A DNA stretch of 7,772 nucleotides from Proteiniphilum sp. (GTDB lineage: Bacteria; Bacteroidota; Bacteroidia; Bacteroidales; Dysgonomonadaceae). Under the pieces are notes generated by a model. It saw nothing but the letters and a program-made list of their open reading frames with translations, did not search any database and was not told the origin of the DNA. The position numbers were made by a program, and so were the translations under genes. Location: the NCBI GenBank assembly GCA_012728465.1, contig JAAYFB010000224.1:1-7772 (forward strand), written 5' to 3'. Within the stretch, counting starts at the first letter, position 1. Each line of letters begins with the position of its first letter. Shown here piece by piece: positions 1 to 6,391 of this stretch.

Positions 1-2064
1 ATAATGGCGGTGTTTGATAGCTGGATGAATCCTCGCGCATCATTTTATCGTAAGATGAATAATTTTTCAGATGATTGGGGCACTGCTGTCAACGTTCAAG
101 CAATGGTGTATGGCAATATGGGAAAAACATCTGGAACGGGAGTAGCCTTTACTCGAGATTCTGCCACTGGCGAGGATATATTCAATGGTGAGTATTTATT
201 GGATGCTCAGGGCGAAGATGTGGTAGCAGGAGTGCGCACACCACAAGAGATTACAATTGAGGGTTCGCGTCGATGGGCAAAGCTACAAGGTGTTTCAGAA
301 GAGGATCGTGCACAAAAGTACCCATCACTTGAAGAAGTGTTACCAGAAAGTGCAGCAGAACTTATTGAATACCAACAAAAACTTGAAGACCATTATAAAG
401 ATATGCAAGACCTTGAGTTTACTATTCAAAATGGTAAACTGTGGATTCTTCAAACAAGAAGTGGCAAGCGTACTGCAGCGGCAATGCTGAAGATTGCTAT
501 TGACATGATGAACCAAGGCTATATAGATGAGAAGACTGTCTTGAAACGCTGTGATGCAGAGAAGTTAGACGAGCTTCTTCACCCAGTTTTTGATACCCAA
601 GCATTAGCAGAAGCTAAGTCTATTACCAATGGATTGCCAGCTTCGCCCGGAGCCGCTACAGGCAAAATTGTGTTCCATGCAGATGATGCAGAAGAGTGGG
701 CTGCAAAAGGCGAGAAAGTTATTCTATGCCGCATCGAAACTTCTCCTGAAGATTTGCGAGGGATGGCAGTTGCTCAGGGTATATTTACTACTCGTGGTGG
801 AATGACATCGCATGCTGCCGTTGTGGCTAGAGGTATGGGCAAGTGCTGTGTGTCAGCCGCAAACAATACCACAATAAACTATAAGGAAAGAACCATGACC
901 GTTGGTGGTAAGGTTTTAAAAGAGGGTGATTGGATTTCATTAAATGGAACTACTGGTAATATTTATGAAGGACAGATAGCTACCCAAGATGCTGAACTAG
1001 GGGAGTATTTCCTTGAGGTTATGAAGATTTCTGACAAATATACTAAGATGAATGTTCGCACCAATGCGGATTCGCCACGTGATGCCAAAGTTGCTCGTCA
1101 ATTTGGTGCTACAGGTATCGGATTGTGTCGTACGGAGCATATGTTTTTTGAAGGGGATAAGATTATCTCGATGCGTGAAATGATTCTTGCTAAAGATGAA
1201 AAGGGACGTAGAGAGGCTTTAACAAAATTATTACCACTTCAAAAAGAGGACTTCAAAGGTATATTCACTGCTATGGATGGATATCCTGTTACGGTTCGAT
1301 TGCTTGACCCGCCGTTGCACGAATTTGTGCCTCATGATGAGAAAGGACAGCAGGAGATGGCAAAGGTTATGGGAGTTTCGTTTCAGGAGATACACGAACG
1401 TGTTGAAGGCTTGTTGGAAGCTAATCCAATGCTTGGACTTCGTGGTTGCCGTTTGGGTAATCTATATCCTGAAATTACAGAAATGCAAACTAGAGCTATA
1501 ATAGAGGCAGCTATAGAATTGAAGAGAGAGGGAATTAAAGCTATTCCTGAAATAATGGTGCCACTTACGGGTATTCTTTACGAATTTAGAGCGCAAAAAG
1601 AAGTTATTGTAAAAATAGCCAATGAAGTGTTTGCAAAATATGGCGAATCGATTGACTACAAAGTAGGAACAATGATTGAGATACCACGTGCAGCACTTAC
1701 AGCACATAAAATTGCTGCTGAGGCTGACTTCTTCTCGTTTGGTACAAACGATTTGACGCAAATGACATTTGGTTATAGCCGAGACGATGTTGCTAAGTTC
1801 TTGCCCCTTTACATTGATAAGGGAATTTTGAAGCAAGACCCCTTTGCAGTATTAGATCAAAATGGAGTGGGACAATTGGTTACTATGGCGGTTCAGCATG
1901 GACGCCAGGTGAAACCAGAGCTTAAGTGTGGAATATGTGGCGAGCACGGTGGCGAACCATCATCTGTTAAGTTCTGCCATCATGTAGGGCTCAACTATGT
2001 GTCTTGCTCTCCATTCCGTGTGCCTATTGCAAGATTGGCAGCAGCACAAGCGGCAATTGAGTAG
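1..2064 (+). CDS. ppdK: Pyruvate, phosphate dikinase (PPDK), 5'-truncated by the window edge
   Basis: Interconverts pyruvate + ATP + Pi and PEP + AMP + PPi in the cytoplasm, at the glycolysis/gluconeogenesis junction. The frame is open from base 1, and the first codons read like PPDK interior (AVFDSW-NPRA), so the ATG at 4 is an internal Met. About 185 N-terminal residues are missing, judged from the catalytic His position in the Clostridium symbiosum enzyme. Numbering from the ATG at 4: residues 1-160 end the ATP-grasp domain (DLEF...LQTRSGKR). Residues 210-340 are the swivelling domain with GGMTSHAAVVARG, whose phosphorylated His is 270 (nt 811-813). Residues 355-686 are the PEP/pyruvate barrel with GTMIEIPRA, SFGTNDLTQMTFG and CGICGEHGG, whose catalytic Cys is 645 (nt 1936-1938). 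The His-Cys spacing of 375 nearly equals the 376 of C. symbiosum. The stop at 2062-2064 precedes a strong hairpin. All visible key residues are intact, so the gene looks functional. Confidence 0.97.
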   Translation: MMAVFDSWMNPRASFYRKMNNFSDDWGTAVNVQAMVYGNMGKTSGTGVAFTRDSATGEDIFNGEYLLDAQGEDVVAGVRTPQEITIEGSRRWAKLQGVSEEDRAQKYPSLEEVLPESAAELIEYQQKLEDHYKDMQDLEFTIQNGKLWILQTRSGKRTAAAMLKIAIDMMNQGYIDEKTVLKRCDAEKLDELLHPVFDTQALAEAKSITNGLPASPGAATGKIVFHADDAEEWAAKGEKVILCRIETSPEDLRGMAVAQGIFTTRGGMTSHAAVVARGMGKCCVSAANNTTINYKERTMTVGGKVLKEGDWISLNGTTGNIYEGQIATQDAELGEYFLEVMKISDKYTKMNVRTNADSPRDAKVARQFGATGIGLCRTEHMFFEGDKIISMREMILAKDEKGRREALTKLLPLQKEDFKGIFTAMDGYPVTVRLLDPPLHEFVPHDEKGQQEMAKVMGVSFQEIHERVEGLLEANPMLGLRGCRLGNLYPEITEMQTRAIIEAAIELKREGIKAIPEIMVPLTGILYEFRAQKEVIVKIANEVFAKYGESIDYKVGTMIEIPRAALTAHKIAAEADFFSFGTNDLTQMTFGYSRDDVAKFLPLYIDKGILKQDPFAVLDQNGVGQLVTMAVQHGRQVKPELKCGICGEHGGEPSSVKFCHHVGLNYVSCSPFRVPIARLAAAQAAIE

Positions 2065-2092
2065 GTTTTTAATTGTGTTCGTTGTTTAATAG

Positions 2093-2126
2093 AAAAGGAG
2101 ATGCAATTAGTTTTGCATCTCCTTTT
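2093..2126. terminator. Bidirectional intrinsic terminator between convergent ppdK and the DUF799 gene
   Basis: Perfect 14-bp inverted repeat AAAAGGAGATGCAA / TTGCATCTCCTTTT with a 6-nt loop (2107-2112). The 5' arm starts with A4 and the 3' arm ends with T4, so the RNA from either strand forms the same stem ending in U4. It lies 28 nt after the ppdK stop and 36 nt after the stop of the minus-strand operon, so it can end both transcripts. Confidence 0.85.
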
Positions 2127-2162
2127 CACTGCTATCTAGCAGTTTCAATGTTTTTATACAAT

Positions 2163-2846
2163 TTATTTTATAGTGGCTTTAATAATTCTTTCCCCTGCTG
2201 GGGTGCCACTGTCTTTGCTGTAGTTTTCGTGATATTGCCCTACAGGCATATCTCCCAATACTAGTGCAGTACACTTCCTTCCAGCAATTACTTTGTCTGT
2301 CATAGCAGTGTTAATTGCTGTAGCCGCCATATTTACTAAGGTGCCCATTAGACCTCCACCTGTACTACTAATGCTAGTGTCTAATTTTATTAATCCCTCT
2401 CGCTCATAAAGAGTTGTTCCTGTTGTTGTTGATCGCAATATATATTCTACGCCAACTGTTATCACTCCTGATAATGAGTTTTTATCCCAAGACTTTATTA
2501 CTGTAAACATTGCTGCGTCGGCACCAAGAACATCTTGAAAACTATTTATGTTTCCTTCAATAAACATTTCACTATCGTAAGCACTTTCCGACTGTAGCAT
2601 CTCCATTGTAAGGTATGGTGAGTACACATAATATCCTTTTTCACATAGTGGCAAGTAAAGTGTAGTATAGAAAAACTCTTTTGCTTCAACTGAATTGGTT
2701 TTGTTGATAGGTGGCATAATAACTATTGATGTAGGTTTTTCTTCATACATTTGTGAGTATTGCATCCCTTTTGTTACTCCTGCTGTCTGTACGCCACATG
2801 AGGCAAGGCTTAAAGCTATAATTGCTAAAAATAGATACTTTTTCAT
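2163..2846 (-). CDS. DUF799/GNA1162-family outer-membrane lipoprotein
   Basis: A 227-residue predicted lipoprotein. The N-terminus is a lipoprotein signal (MKK, hydrophobic stretch, LASC lipobox) with the lipidated Cys at 17, so the mature protein should be membrane-anchored in the periplasm. The body resembles the DUF799 family that includes Neisseria GNA1162. It has IVIMPPINKTN at residues 41-51, then a helix-like stretch (VEAKEFFYTTLYLPLCEKGYYV), a predicted strand region (residues 111-155) and a C-terminal LGDMPVGQYHENY at 197-209. From family knowledge, members sit beside a DUF4810 lipoprotein and a CsgG-like protein, exactly as here. The biochemical role is not established. The ATG overlaps the stop of the upstream gene in an ATGA, which implies translational coupling. 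It is the last gene of the operon and is followed by the shared terminator. The family call rests on recalled motifs and neighbours. Confidence 0.85.
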   Translation of the reverse strand: MKKYLFLAIIALSLASCGVQTAGVTKGMQYSQMYEEKPTSIVIMPPINKTNSVEAKEFFYTTLYLPLCEKGYYVYSPYLTMEMLQSESAYDSEMFIEGNINSFQDVLGADAAMFTVIKSWDKNSLSGVITVGVEYILRSTTTGTTLYEREGLIKLDTSISSTGGGLMGTLVNMAATAINTAMTDKVIAGRKCTALVLGDMPVGQYHENYSKDSGTPAGERIIKATIK

Positions 2847-3190
2847 TCCTCAAGTTGTTTAATTATTCTTGAAATATATTTTTCTGATTCAGGATAAAGC
2901 TTAATCTCTTGTTTCAAAAAGGAGATTCCTTCATCCATTTTTCCAGTCTTGCAAAGGAGATAGCCATATTCTGCATATAATCCTGGGGGTACTACTGCTC
3001 TCAAACCTTTCTGGTTTCCAGTAATCTTCTGATATTCAGACAATAACTTAACTTGAAGTTCATCAGTGCTTTTTTTACTATACTTATACGATATATCCTC
3101 ATAGTTGTACCATGAGTACATGTTTTTTGTAGAAGTGCATGAGGCTAATGCAATGGTGCAAATCCCCATTATTAAAAGTTTTTTTATCAT
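2843..3190 (-). CDS. DUF4810-type small lipoprotein with TPR-like helices
   Basis: A 115-residue predicted lipoprotein: signal peptide with LASC lipobox and lipidated Cys at 18. The mature part begins with an aromatic stretch, MYSWYNYEDISYKY (24-37), which matches the DUF4810 signature around 'Y-W-YED'. It continues with VPPGLYAEYGYLL (67-79) and a helical segment GKMDEGISFLKQEIKLYPES (83-102) that reads like one TPR-type helix pair. From family knowledge, DUF4810 proteins are encoded between CsgG/HfaB-like and DUF799 proteins, and a shared complex is suspected. Here the start codon overlaps the stop of the 116-residue lipoprotein gene (ATGA at 3190-3187) and the stop overlaps the DUF799 start (ATGA at 2846-2843). 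The three lipoproteins are therefore probably made in coupled amounts. No catalytic motif is visible. Confidence 0.82.
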   Translation of the reverse strand: MIKKLLIMGICTIALASCTSTKNMYSWYNYEDISYKYSKKSTDELQVKLLSEYQKITGNQKGLRAVVPPGLYAEYGYLLCKTGKMDEGISFLKQEIKLYPESEKYISRIIKQLEE

Positions 3191-3537
3191 GGCAATATTA
3201 TTTGTTTAGTTTCTTGAGTGGATATAAATAACTCCTTGTTGTAAATTATTTGACCATTATACTCCACTTTAATGCTTCTTCTTCCTGTTGCTATTGTATA
3301 AGCTGTACCCTTTCTGTTCGAGTCTTTTGCTTTTATAACCTTAACTTGGAATGGAGGTTCGTTATCTAAATATACAGATACCGTTTTCTTAGCATATTCT
3401 TTGTTGCCTATTAATAGGATATAACCCACATCCTCTTTTCCACTCTGTTGAGCCACAGGGTATCTTACTTTACACCCAGTCATTAGAAAAACAAGTCCTA
3501 ATGTTAGTGCTATTGCTAACGTCGTTTTTAGTTTCAT
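3187..3537 (-). CDS. Small lipoprotein of unknown function with a PEGA-like pattern
   Basis: A 116-residue predicted lipoprotein. The signal peptide has a long hydrophobic core and ends MTGC (Cys 22); Met at -3 makes the lipobox slightly atypical but plausible. I do not recognise a named family for the whole protein. Residues 52-115 look like short beta strands in a PEGA-domain-like arrangement: VSVYLDN early, then IATGRRSIKVEYNGQIIY (82-99), and finally ISTQETKQIILP ending the chain. PEGA domains typically carry such a 'G-H/R-x-I-x-V-x-x-x-G' turn and are often found in surface or envelope proteins. That assignment is inference from pattern only. It starts 9 nt after the stop of the CsgG-like gene and overlaps the DUF4810 gene by ATGA, so it is an integral member of this operon. 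Confidence 0.75.
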   Translation of the reverse strand: MKLKTTLAIALTLGLVFLMTGCKVRYPVAQQSGKEDVGYILLIGNKEYAKKTVSVYLDNEPPFQVKVIKAKDSNRKGTAYTIATGRRSIKVEYNGQIIYNKELFISTQETKQIILP

Positions 3538-3546
3538 AGTCGTTAA

Positions 3547-4482
3547 TTATTTGATTTCCTCTATATAGTATTCAGTTAACTTTTCAGTATCTATATCAAT
3601 ATTTGGAGATACTTCTACAAAAGAGTATTCAGATTCAGCTGTATCACCTCCTGTAGCAATAACCTTGACATTGCCTATTTCTTTGCCGGGTAGCTCTATC
3701 ATTAATCCAGTTTGAGGGTTTTTTACACTTTTCCCTTTAGTCTTTATTACAAATGTATCTCCCGCCTCAATGCCTTGGCTTTCTCCACCAGCAATAAGTA
3801 CTGCATCATCATCAAATGCAAGAAAGTATGTTCTCCATGCTTTGTCGGTCGATTTATTAATAATATTTTCAACCAATTGTCCAATTGCTTCTGATATAGC
3901 TTTGTCGCTAAGCGTAGCATCATAGTCTGCTCTGCCTCCAACGCCCAAAGTTGTTTTTGAAGTAAGTTCTGCAGCCCCTTTGGCTTCATCTGAATAGATA
4001 ATTAGTCCAGTAGAAACATCAATTAATCTTACGTTTACTGCAGCTTCTACTATTTGAGTTTTGCTGTCAGTAAACACTCCAGCTTTGCCAACATTTTTTC
4101 TTCCAAACTCAGTAATGGAGCCGATAATCATGTAATCTGCACCAACACTTGAGAGATTATTACCCTCTTTTGCACTCTCCTCTAAAAGAGTAGCTAGGTC
4201 GCTTCGTTCCAGTAAAAGAAATTTACCTGAGGCTGCAAGCTTTGAAGATAAAATGTCTAAAGCTTGTTTTCCCATTGGGTCATTCTCTTTGTCGTAAAAG
4301 ATTCCTTTGGCATACTGAGTTTCGTTTGAAAATCTACCAATTGCGACTTTGCGTTTAATAGTTTTTTTATTTGAGTCAGATGTACTATGTTGTGCTTGCT
4401 CCACAACTGTAACCTCTCTTTGAGCATAAGCTAAATTTGAGATAGCTATTATGCATAGAATAATTGACAGTGCTTTTTTCAT
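3547..4482 (-). CDS. CsgG/HfaB-like envelope protein, apparently not lipidated
   Basis: A 311-residue secreted protein, first gene of the four-gene operon. Residues 1-20 form a signal peptide ending AYA before QRE, a type I site; no lipobox Cys is present (Cys10 lies inside the hydrophobic core). The CsgG-like region follows: KRKVAIGRFSNET (43-55), DPMGKQALDILSSKLAASGKFLLLERSDLATLLEE in outline (68-102), GADYMIIGSITEFG (114-127) and EAAVNVRLIDVSTGLIIYSDEAKG (146-169). These match the CsgG features 'G-x-F', 'LERxxLxxLL', 'GADYxIxGSI' and 'VNVRLxDVxTG'. Residues 215-290 add a domain with AGGESQGIEAGDTFVI and NPQTG, similar to the SH3-like C-terminal domain of FlgT-type proteins. CsgG itself is the outer-membrane channel for curli export. 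The two segments that form its barrel hairpins look shorter here, so a channel role is uncertain. Promoter at 4549-4579. Confidence 0.87.
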   Translation of the reverse strand: MKKALSIILCIIAISNLAYAQREVTVVEQAQHSTSDSNKKTIKRKVAIGRFSNETQYAKGIFYDKENDPMGKQALDILSSKLAASGKFLLLERSDLATLLEESAKEGNNLSSVGADYMIIGSITEFGRKNVGKAGVFTDSKTQIVEAAVNVRLIDVSTGLIIYSDEAKGAAELTSKTTLGVGGRADYDATLSDKAISEAIGQLVENIINKSTDKAWRTYFLAFDDDAVLIAGGESQGIEAGDTFVIKTKGKSVKNPQTGLMIELPGKEIGNVKVIATGGDTAESEYSFVEVSPNIDIDTEKLTEYYIEEIK

Positions 4483-4548
4483 ATTATTATGTATTTATTT
4501 CTGTATTAAAGTATTGTCGTAACTTATTGACCATTTCTTAAGTTAATG

Positions 4549-4579
4549 CAAAAGTATGAATAAAATGTTTCAATGCAAC
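4549..4579 (-). promoter_or_regulatory. Bacteroidota-type promoter of the CsgG-like operon
   Basis: On the minus strand the -7 box is TACTTTTG (4556-4549), a full match to TAnnTTTG. Exactly 19 nt upstream is GTTG (4579-4576), a 3-of-4 match to the -33 TTTG. Transcription would start near 4542, leaving a leader of about 60 nt before the ATG at 4482. No Shine-Dalgarno sequence is visible before that ATG; the leader is simply A/T-rich, as usual in this phylum. Confidence 0.65.
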
Positions 4580-4602
4580 TGTTTGTACTAAATAAAACAG
4601 TT
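4577..4602. repeat. Inverted repeat overlapping the -33 box: operator candidate
   Basis: Perfect 8-bp arms AACTGTTT (4577-4584) and AAACAGTT (4595-4602) with a 10-nt spacer. On the minus strand the downstream arm overlaps the GTTG -33 box by 3 bases. The placement suits a dimeric regulator controlling the CsgG-like operon. On the plus strand the second arm runs into a T-rich tract, so a weak plus-strand hairpin terminator is the alternative, though no plus-strand gene leads into it. Confidence 0.45.
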
Positions 4603-4653
4603 TTTTTATTAAAATATTTCCAGGAACCGTTAATCAAAATATATGACTTAATA

Positions 4654-4676
4654 ATACATTCATAACAGGAATGTAT
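4654..4676. repeat. Inverted repeat upstream of the CsgG-like promoter
   Basis: Perfect 8-bp arms ATACATTC (4654-4661) and GAATGTAT (4669-4676) around a 7-nt spacer. Its centre lies about 85 bp upstream of the -33 box of the CsgG-like operon, a distance compatible with an activator or upstream regulator site. There is no T tract next to it, so it does not look like a terminator. In such AT-rich DNA a chance palindrome is possible. Confidence 0.35.
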
Positions 4677-4741
4677 CATAAGAAAATTCCAATGCAAATG
4701 CATAACCAAGTGGAAATAAAAAATAGAATCTATTAAATAAA

Positions 4742-4775
4742 AATCCTGTTGCAACGCTAGAGTTGCAACAGGATT
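4742..4775 (-). terminator. Intrinsic terminator of the lipA-lipB-membrane protein operon
   Basis: Perfect 14-bp stem AATCCTGTTGCAAC / GTTGCAACAGGATT with a 6-nt loop (4756-4761). Read on the minus strand, the stem ends with ATT and runs directly into TTTATTTAA, a U-rich tail. It lies 57 nt after the stop of the membrane protein gene. On the plus strand the hairpin lacks a T tract, so it is mainly a minus-strand terminator. Confidence 0.88.
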
Positions 4776-4832
4776 AATGAGGCTATATTTGTCAAATAAA
4801 CTGTAACGCTTATTTAGGACTATACTATTTTT

Positions 4833-5609
4833 TTATGCTGGCAAAGCTACTCTGTCATATCTTTTGAAGATTGTAGATAGTGTGGCAAACATGCTGACAA
4901 ATATGAATGTAGATGTTGTATAGAATACGTGCATTTCTGGTCGTCCATGAATAACATCAAATATCAGTGCTGTAGTGCCTTGAGTTGCCTCCTGAAATGT
5001 GAATACATGAAAAGCTAGATACTCCAATGTAAGGAGTATGGCTATGTATATCGCCCAAATTGTGAATGCTGCAAATATTGGTCTCATCTTTCTCTTAAAT
5101 AGCTGATATGCTGTAAGAATGATTGCACCCGAGAGGGTCCAGCATGTAAATGCCCACCAGTTTATTGCTGGTGAATTAAAGAACGCAATATTGTAGCTAT
5201 ATCCGTATGTGCCCACCCAAATAAATGCGATTGTGATTGCCGACATAAATGTTGCAAGCCATAGGCTATATCTACGTCCTTTGTTCCAGTTAAAGAATGA
5301 GTACATTAAAAAGCCACCCAGCATTCCTATTGATAAGTCATTAGCGGTACTAATTAGCTTTGTTAGCCAATACATATCGGGCACCGTGTTGGGATACGTA
5401 TCTTGGGCAATTTGTGCAATTACTAACAAAGAAAGAAGTACGTGCCACCTTTTCTTTATTTTCAATGCCGAGATTATTACGAATAGGAGGGCTCCACTCC
5501 ATAGTGTTACTAACGACCATAGATCGAAGTAGATCCATTTAAAATCGAATATTACATAATTGAGCCAATCTATTTTGTTTTGTAGGGTCTGTATAAAAAC
5601 GCTATCCAT
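4833..5609 (-). CDS. Seven-helix integral membrane protein of unknown function
   Basis: A 258-residue inner-membrane protein that I cannot assign to a family. Seven hydrophobic helices are visible, at roughly 28-50, 55-72, 86-106, 114-136, 148-171, 178-203 and 227-248. The basic loops KIKKR (50-54), NKGRR (109-113), FKRKMR (171-176) and the C-terminal FKRYDR (248-253) all fall on one side. By the positive-inside rule this predicts an outside N-terminus and an inside C-terminus. Charged or polar residues in or at helices include D70, N90-D91 and E196. The stretch before the last helix, HGRPEMHVFYTTST (221-234), is unusually polar and could be a functional site. There is no lysine in the last helix, so it is not a retinal protein. 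It follows lipB by 40 nt with no convincing promoter between, and is the last gene before the terminator. It is thus co-transcribed with lipoate synthesis genes, though a functional link is unproven. Confidence 0.8.
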   Translation of the reverse strand: MDSVFIQTLQNKIDWLNYVIFDFKWIYFDLWSLVTLWSGALLFVIISALKIKKRWHVLLSLLVIAQIAQDTYPNTVPDMYWLTKLISTANDLSIGMLGGFLMYSFFNWNKGRRYSLWLATFMSAITIAFIWVGTYGYSYNIAFFNSPAINWWAFTCWTLSGAIILTAYQLFKRKMRPIFAAFTIWAIYIAILLTLEYLAFHVFTFQEATQGTTALIFDVIHGRPEMHVFYTTSTFIFVSMFATLSTIFKRYDRVALPA

Positions 5610-5649
5610 TTCTTATTATCAAAAATTATTCTGTAAAGATAATTCTTTA

Positions 5650-6360
5650 TTATTTATGTCCAATATTGTTGAGTTTCGTTTTACGTTTAATGTCAAATAT
5701 TTTTTCAAATGCATCTTTCATTCTTTTTGAAACTTCTTCTAGATCAATCCATTTTCCCAATTCCTGTTGCATGGATGTTACGGCTTTGTCGGTAAATCCA
5801 CAGGGGTTTATGTATGAAAAGTATGATAAATCGGTGTTTACATTTAGGGCTAACCCATGCATTGTTACAAATCTGCTTGCCCGAACACCAATAGCACATA
5901 TTTTTCGCGCCTTAGTGGGATTATCTTTGTCAATCCACACACCCATTGCTTTTTCATCCTTTTCACCTTTTATGCCATATGTATTCAAAACCTCAATGAC
6001 CACATCTTCAATCATGGAAATGTAGGTTTTGATGCCAACTCCTAATTCCTCAAGGTCGATGATAGGATAAACGACCAATTGTCCTGGTCCATGATACGTA
6101 ATATCCCCTCCACGATTAATGGGGAAGAAGTCAATATTTTTACTTTTGCATACATGTTCCGCAATTAGTAAATTTTGCCTGTTGCCACTCTTGCCAAGTG
6201 TATATACATGCTTGTGCTCACAAAAAAGAATATACTGCTCTTTGTCAGTATCTCCATTTAGCTTTGCACTTATCACCTTTTGAAAAAGCTCTTCTTGATA
6301 ATCCCAAGTGTCTTTGTAAGAAGTAATCCCTAGATCTTTATAGATTATATTATTGTGCAT
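5650..6360 (-). CDS. lipB: Octanoyltransferase, lipoyl(octanoyl) transferase
   Basis: Transfers octanoyl from octanoyl-ACP to the lipoyl-domain lysine of 2-oxoacid dehydrogenase E2 subunits and glycine cleavage H protein, the first step of de novo lipoate synthesis, in the cytoplasm. At 236 residues it is normal length. Visible motifs in order: CEHKHVYTLGKSG (47-59), the active-site loop RGGDITYHGPGQLVVYP (83-99), KICAIGVR with the catalytic Lys at 153, TMHGLALNV (166-174) and INPCG with the catalytic Cys at 187. The Lys-Cys spacing of 34 equals that of E. coli LipB (K135, C169). The C-terminal tail is basic (residues 220-236). It begins 31 nt after the lipA stop and is followed by the membrane protein gene after 40 nt, all on one strand, so it belongs to the lipA transcript. 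The product feeds directly into LipA. Confidence 0.97.
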   Translation of the reverse strand: MHNNIIYKDLGITSYKDTWDYQEELFQKVISAKLNGDTDKEQYILFCEHKHVYTLGKSGNRQNLLIAEHVCKSKNIDFFPINRGGDITYHGPGQLVVYPIIDLEELGVGIKTYISMIEDVVIEVLNTYGIKGEKDEKAMGVWIDKDNPTKARKICAIGVRASRFVTMHGLALNVNTDLSYFSYINPCGFTDKAVTSMQQELGKWIDLEEVSKRMKDAFEKIFDIKRKTKLNNIGHK

Positions 6361-6391
6361 TCTTTGTAAATCTTAATAATTAAATTTATAA

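Larger units (their letters stand above)
4483..4832. other. 350-bp intergenic region between the lipoate operon and the CsgG-like operon
   Basis: This non-coding stretch is very AT-rich. It holds, from left to right: an untranslated leader of about 60 nt for the CsgG-like gene; its promoter (4549-4579); an inverted repeat overlapping the -33 position (4577-4602); a second inverted repeat (4654-4676); a minor 5-bp palindrome, ATGCA-AA-TGCAT (4692-4703); and the terminator of the lipA-lipB-membrane protein operon (4742-4775). The short open frame on the minus strand at 4524-4754 runs through the terminator and promoter and has no recognisable protein features, so I do not call it a gene. Confidence 0.7.

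Noticed and set aside
2073..2264. Small plus-strand open frame after ppdK
   Set aside because: It runs through the bidirectional terminator and antisense to the DUF799 gene, and shows no recognisable protein features.
2163..4482. A complete curli biogenesis locus
   Set aside because: Only a CsgG-like protein is present. No csgA/B repeats, csgE or csgF are seen, and the partners are DUF4810/DUF799 lipoproteins, so calling this curli would overstate it.
4577..4610. Plus-strand intrinsic terminator formed by the -33 inverted repeat and the following T tract
   Set aside because: No plus-strand gene runs into it, the stem is short and A/T-rich with a 10-nt loop, and its overlap with the promoter fits an operator better.
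4524..4754. 76-codon minus-strand open frame upstream of the CsgG-like gene
   Set aside because: It spans the operon's promoter, both inverted repeats and part of the terminator, with low-complexity composition expected of AT-rich non-coding DNA.
4833..5609. Microbial rhodopsin, suggested by seven helices
   Set aside because: The last helix (about residues 227-248) has no lysine for retinal attachment, and no rhodopsin motif is seen in the third helix.
5612..5640. Separate promoter for the seven-helix membrane protein
   Set aside because: The closest -7 candidate on the minus strand (TAATTTTTG) has one base too many for TAnnTTTG and lies too close to the ATG, so co-transcription with lipB is simpler.
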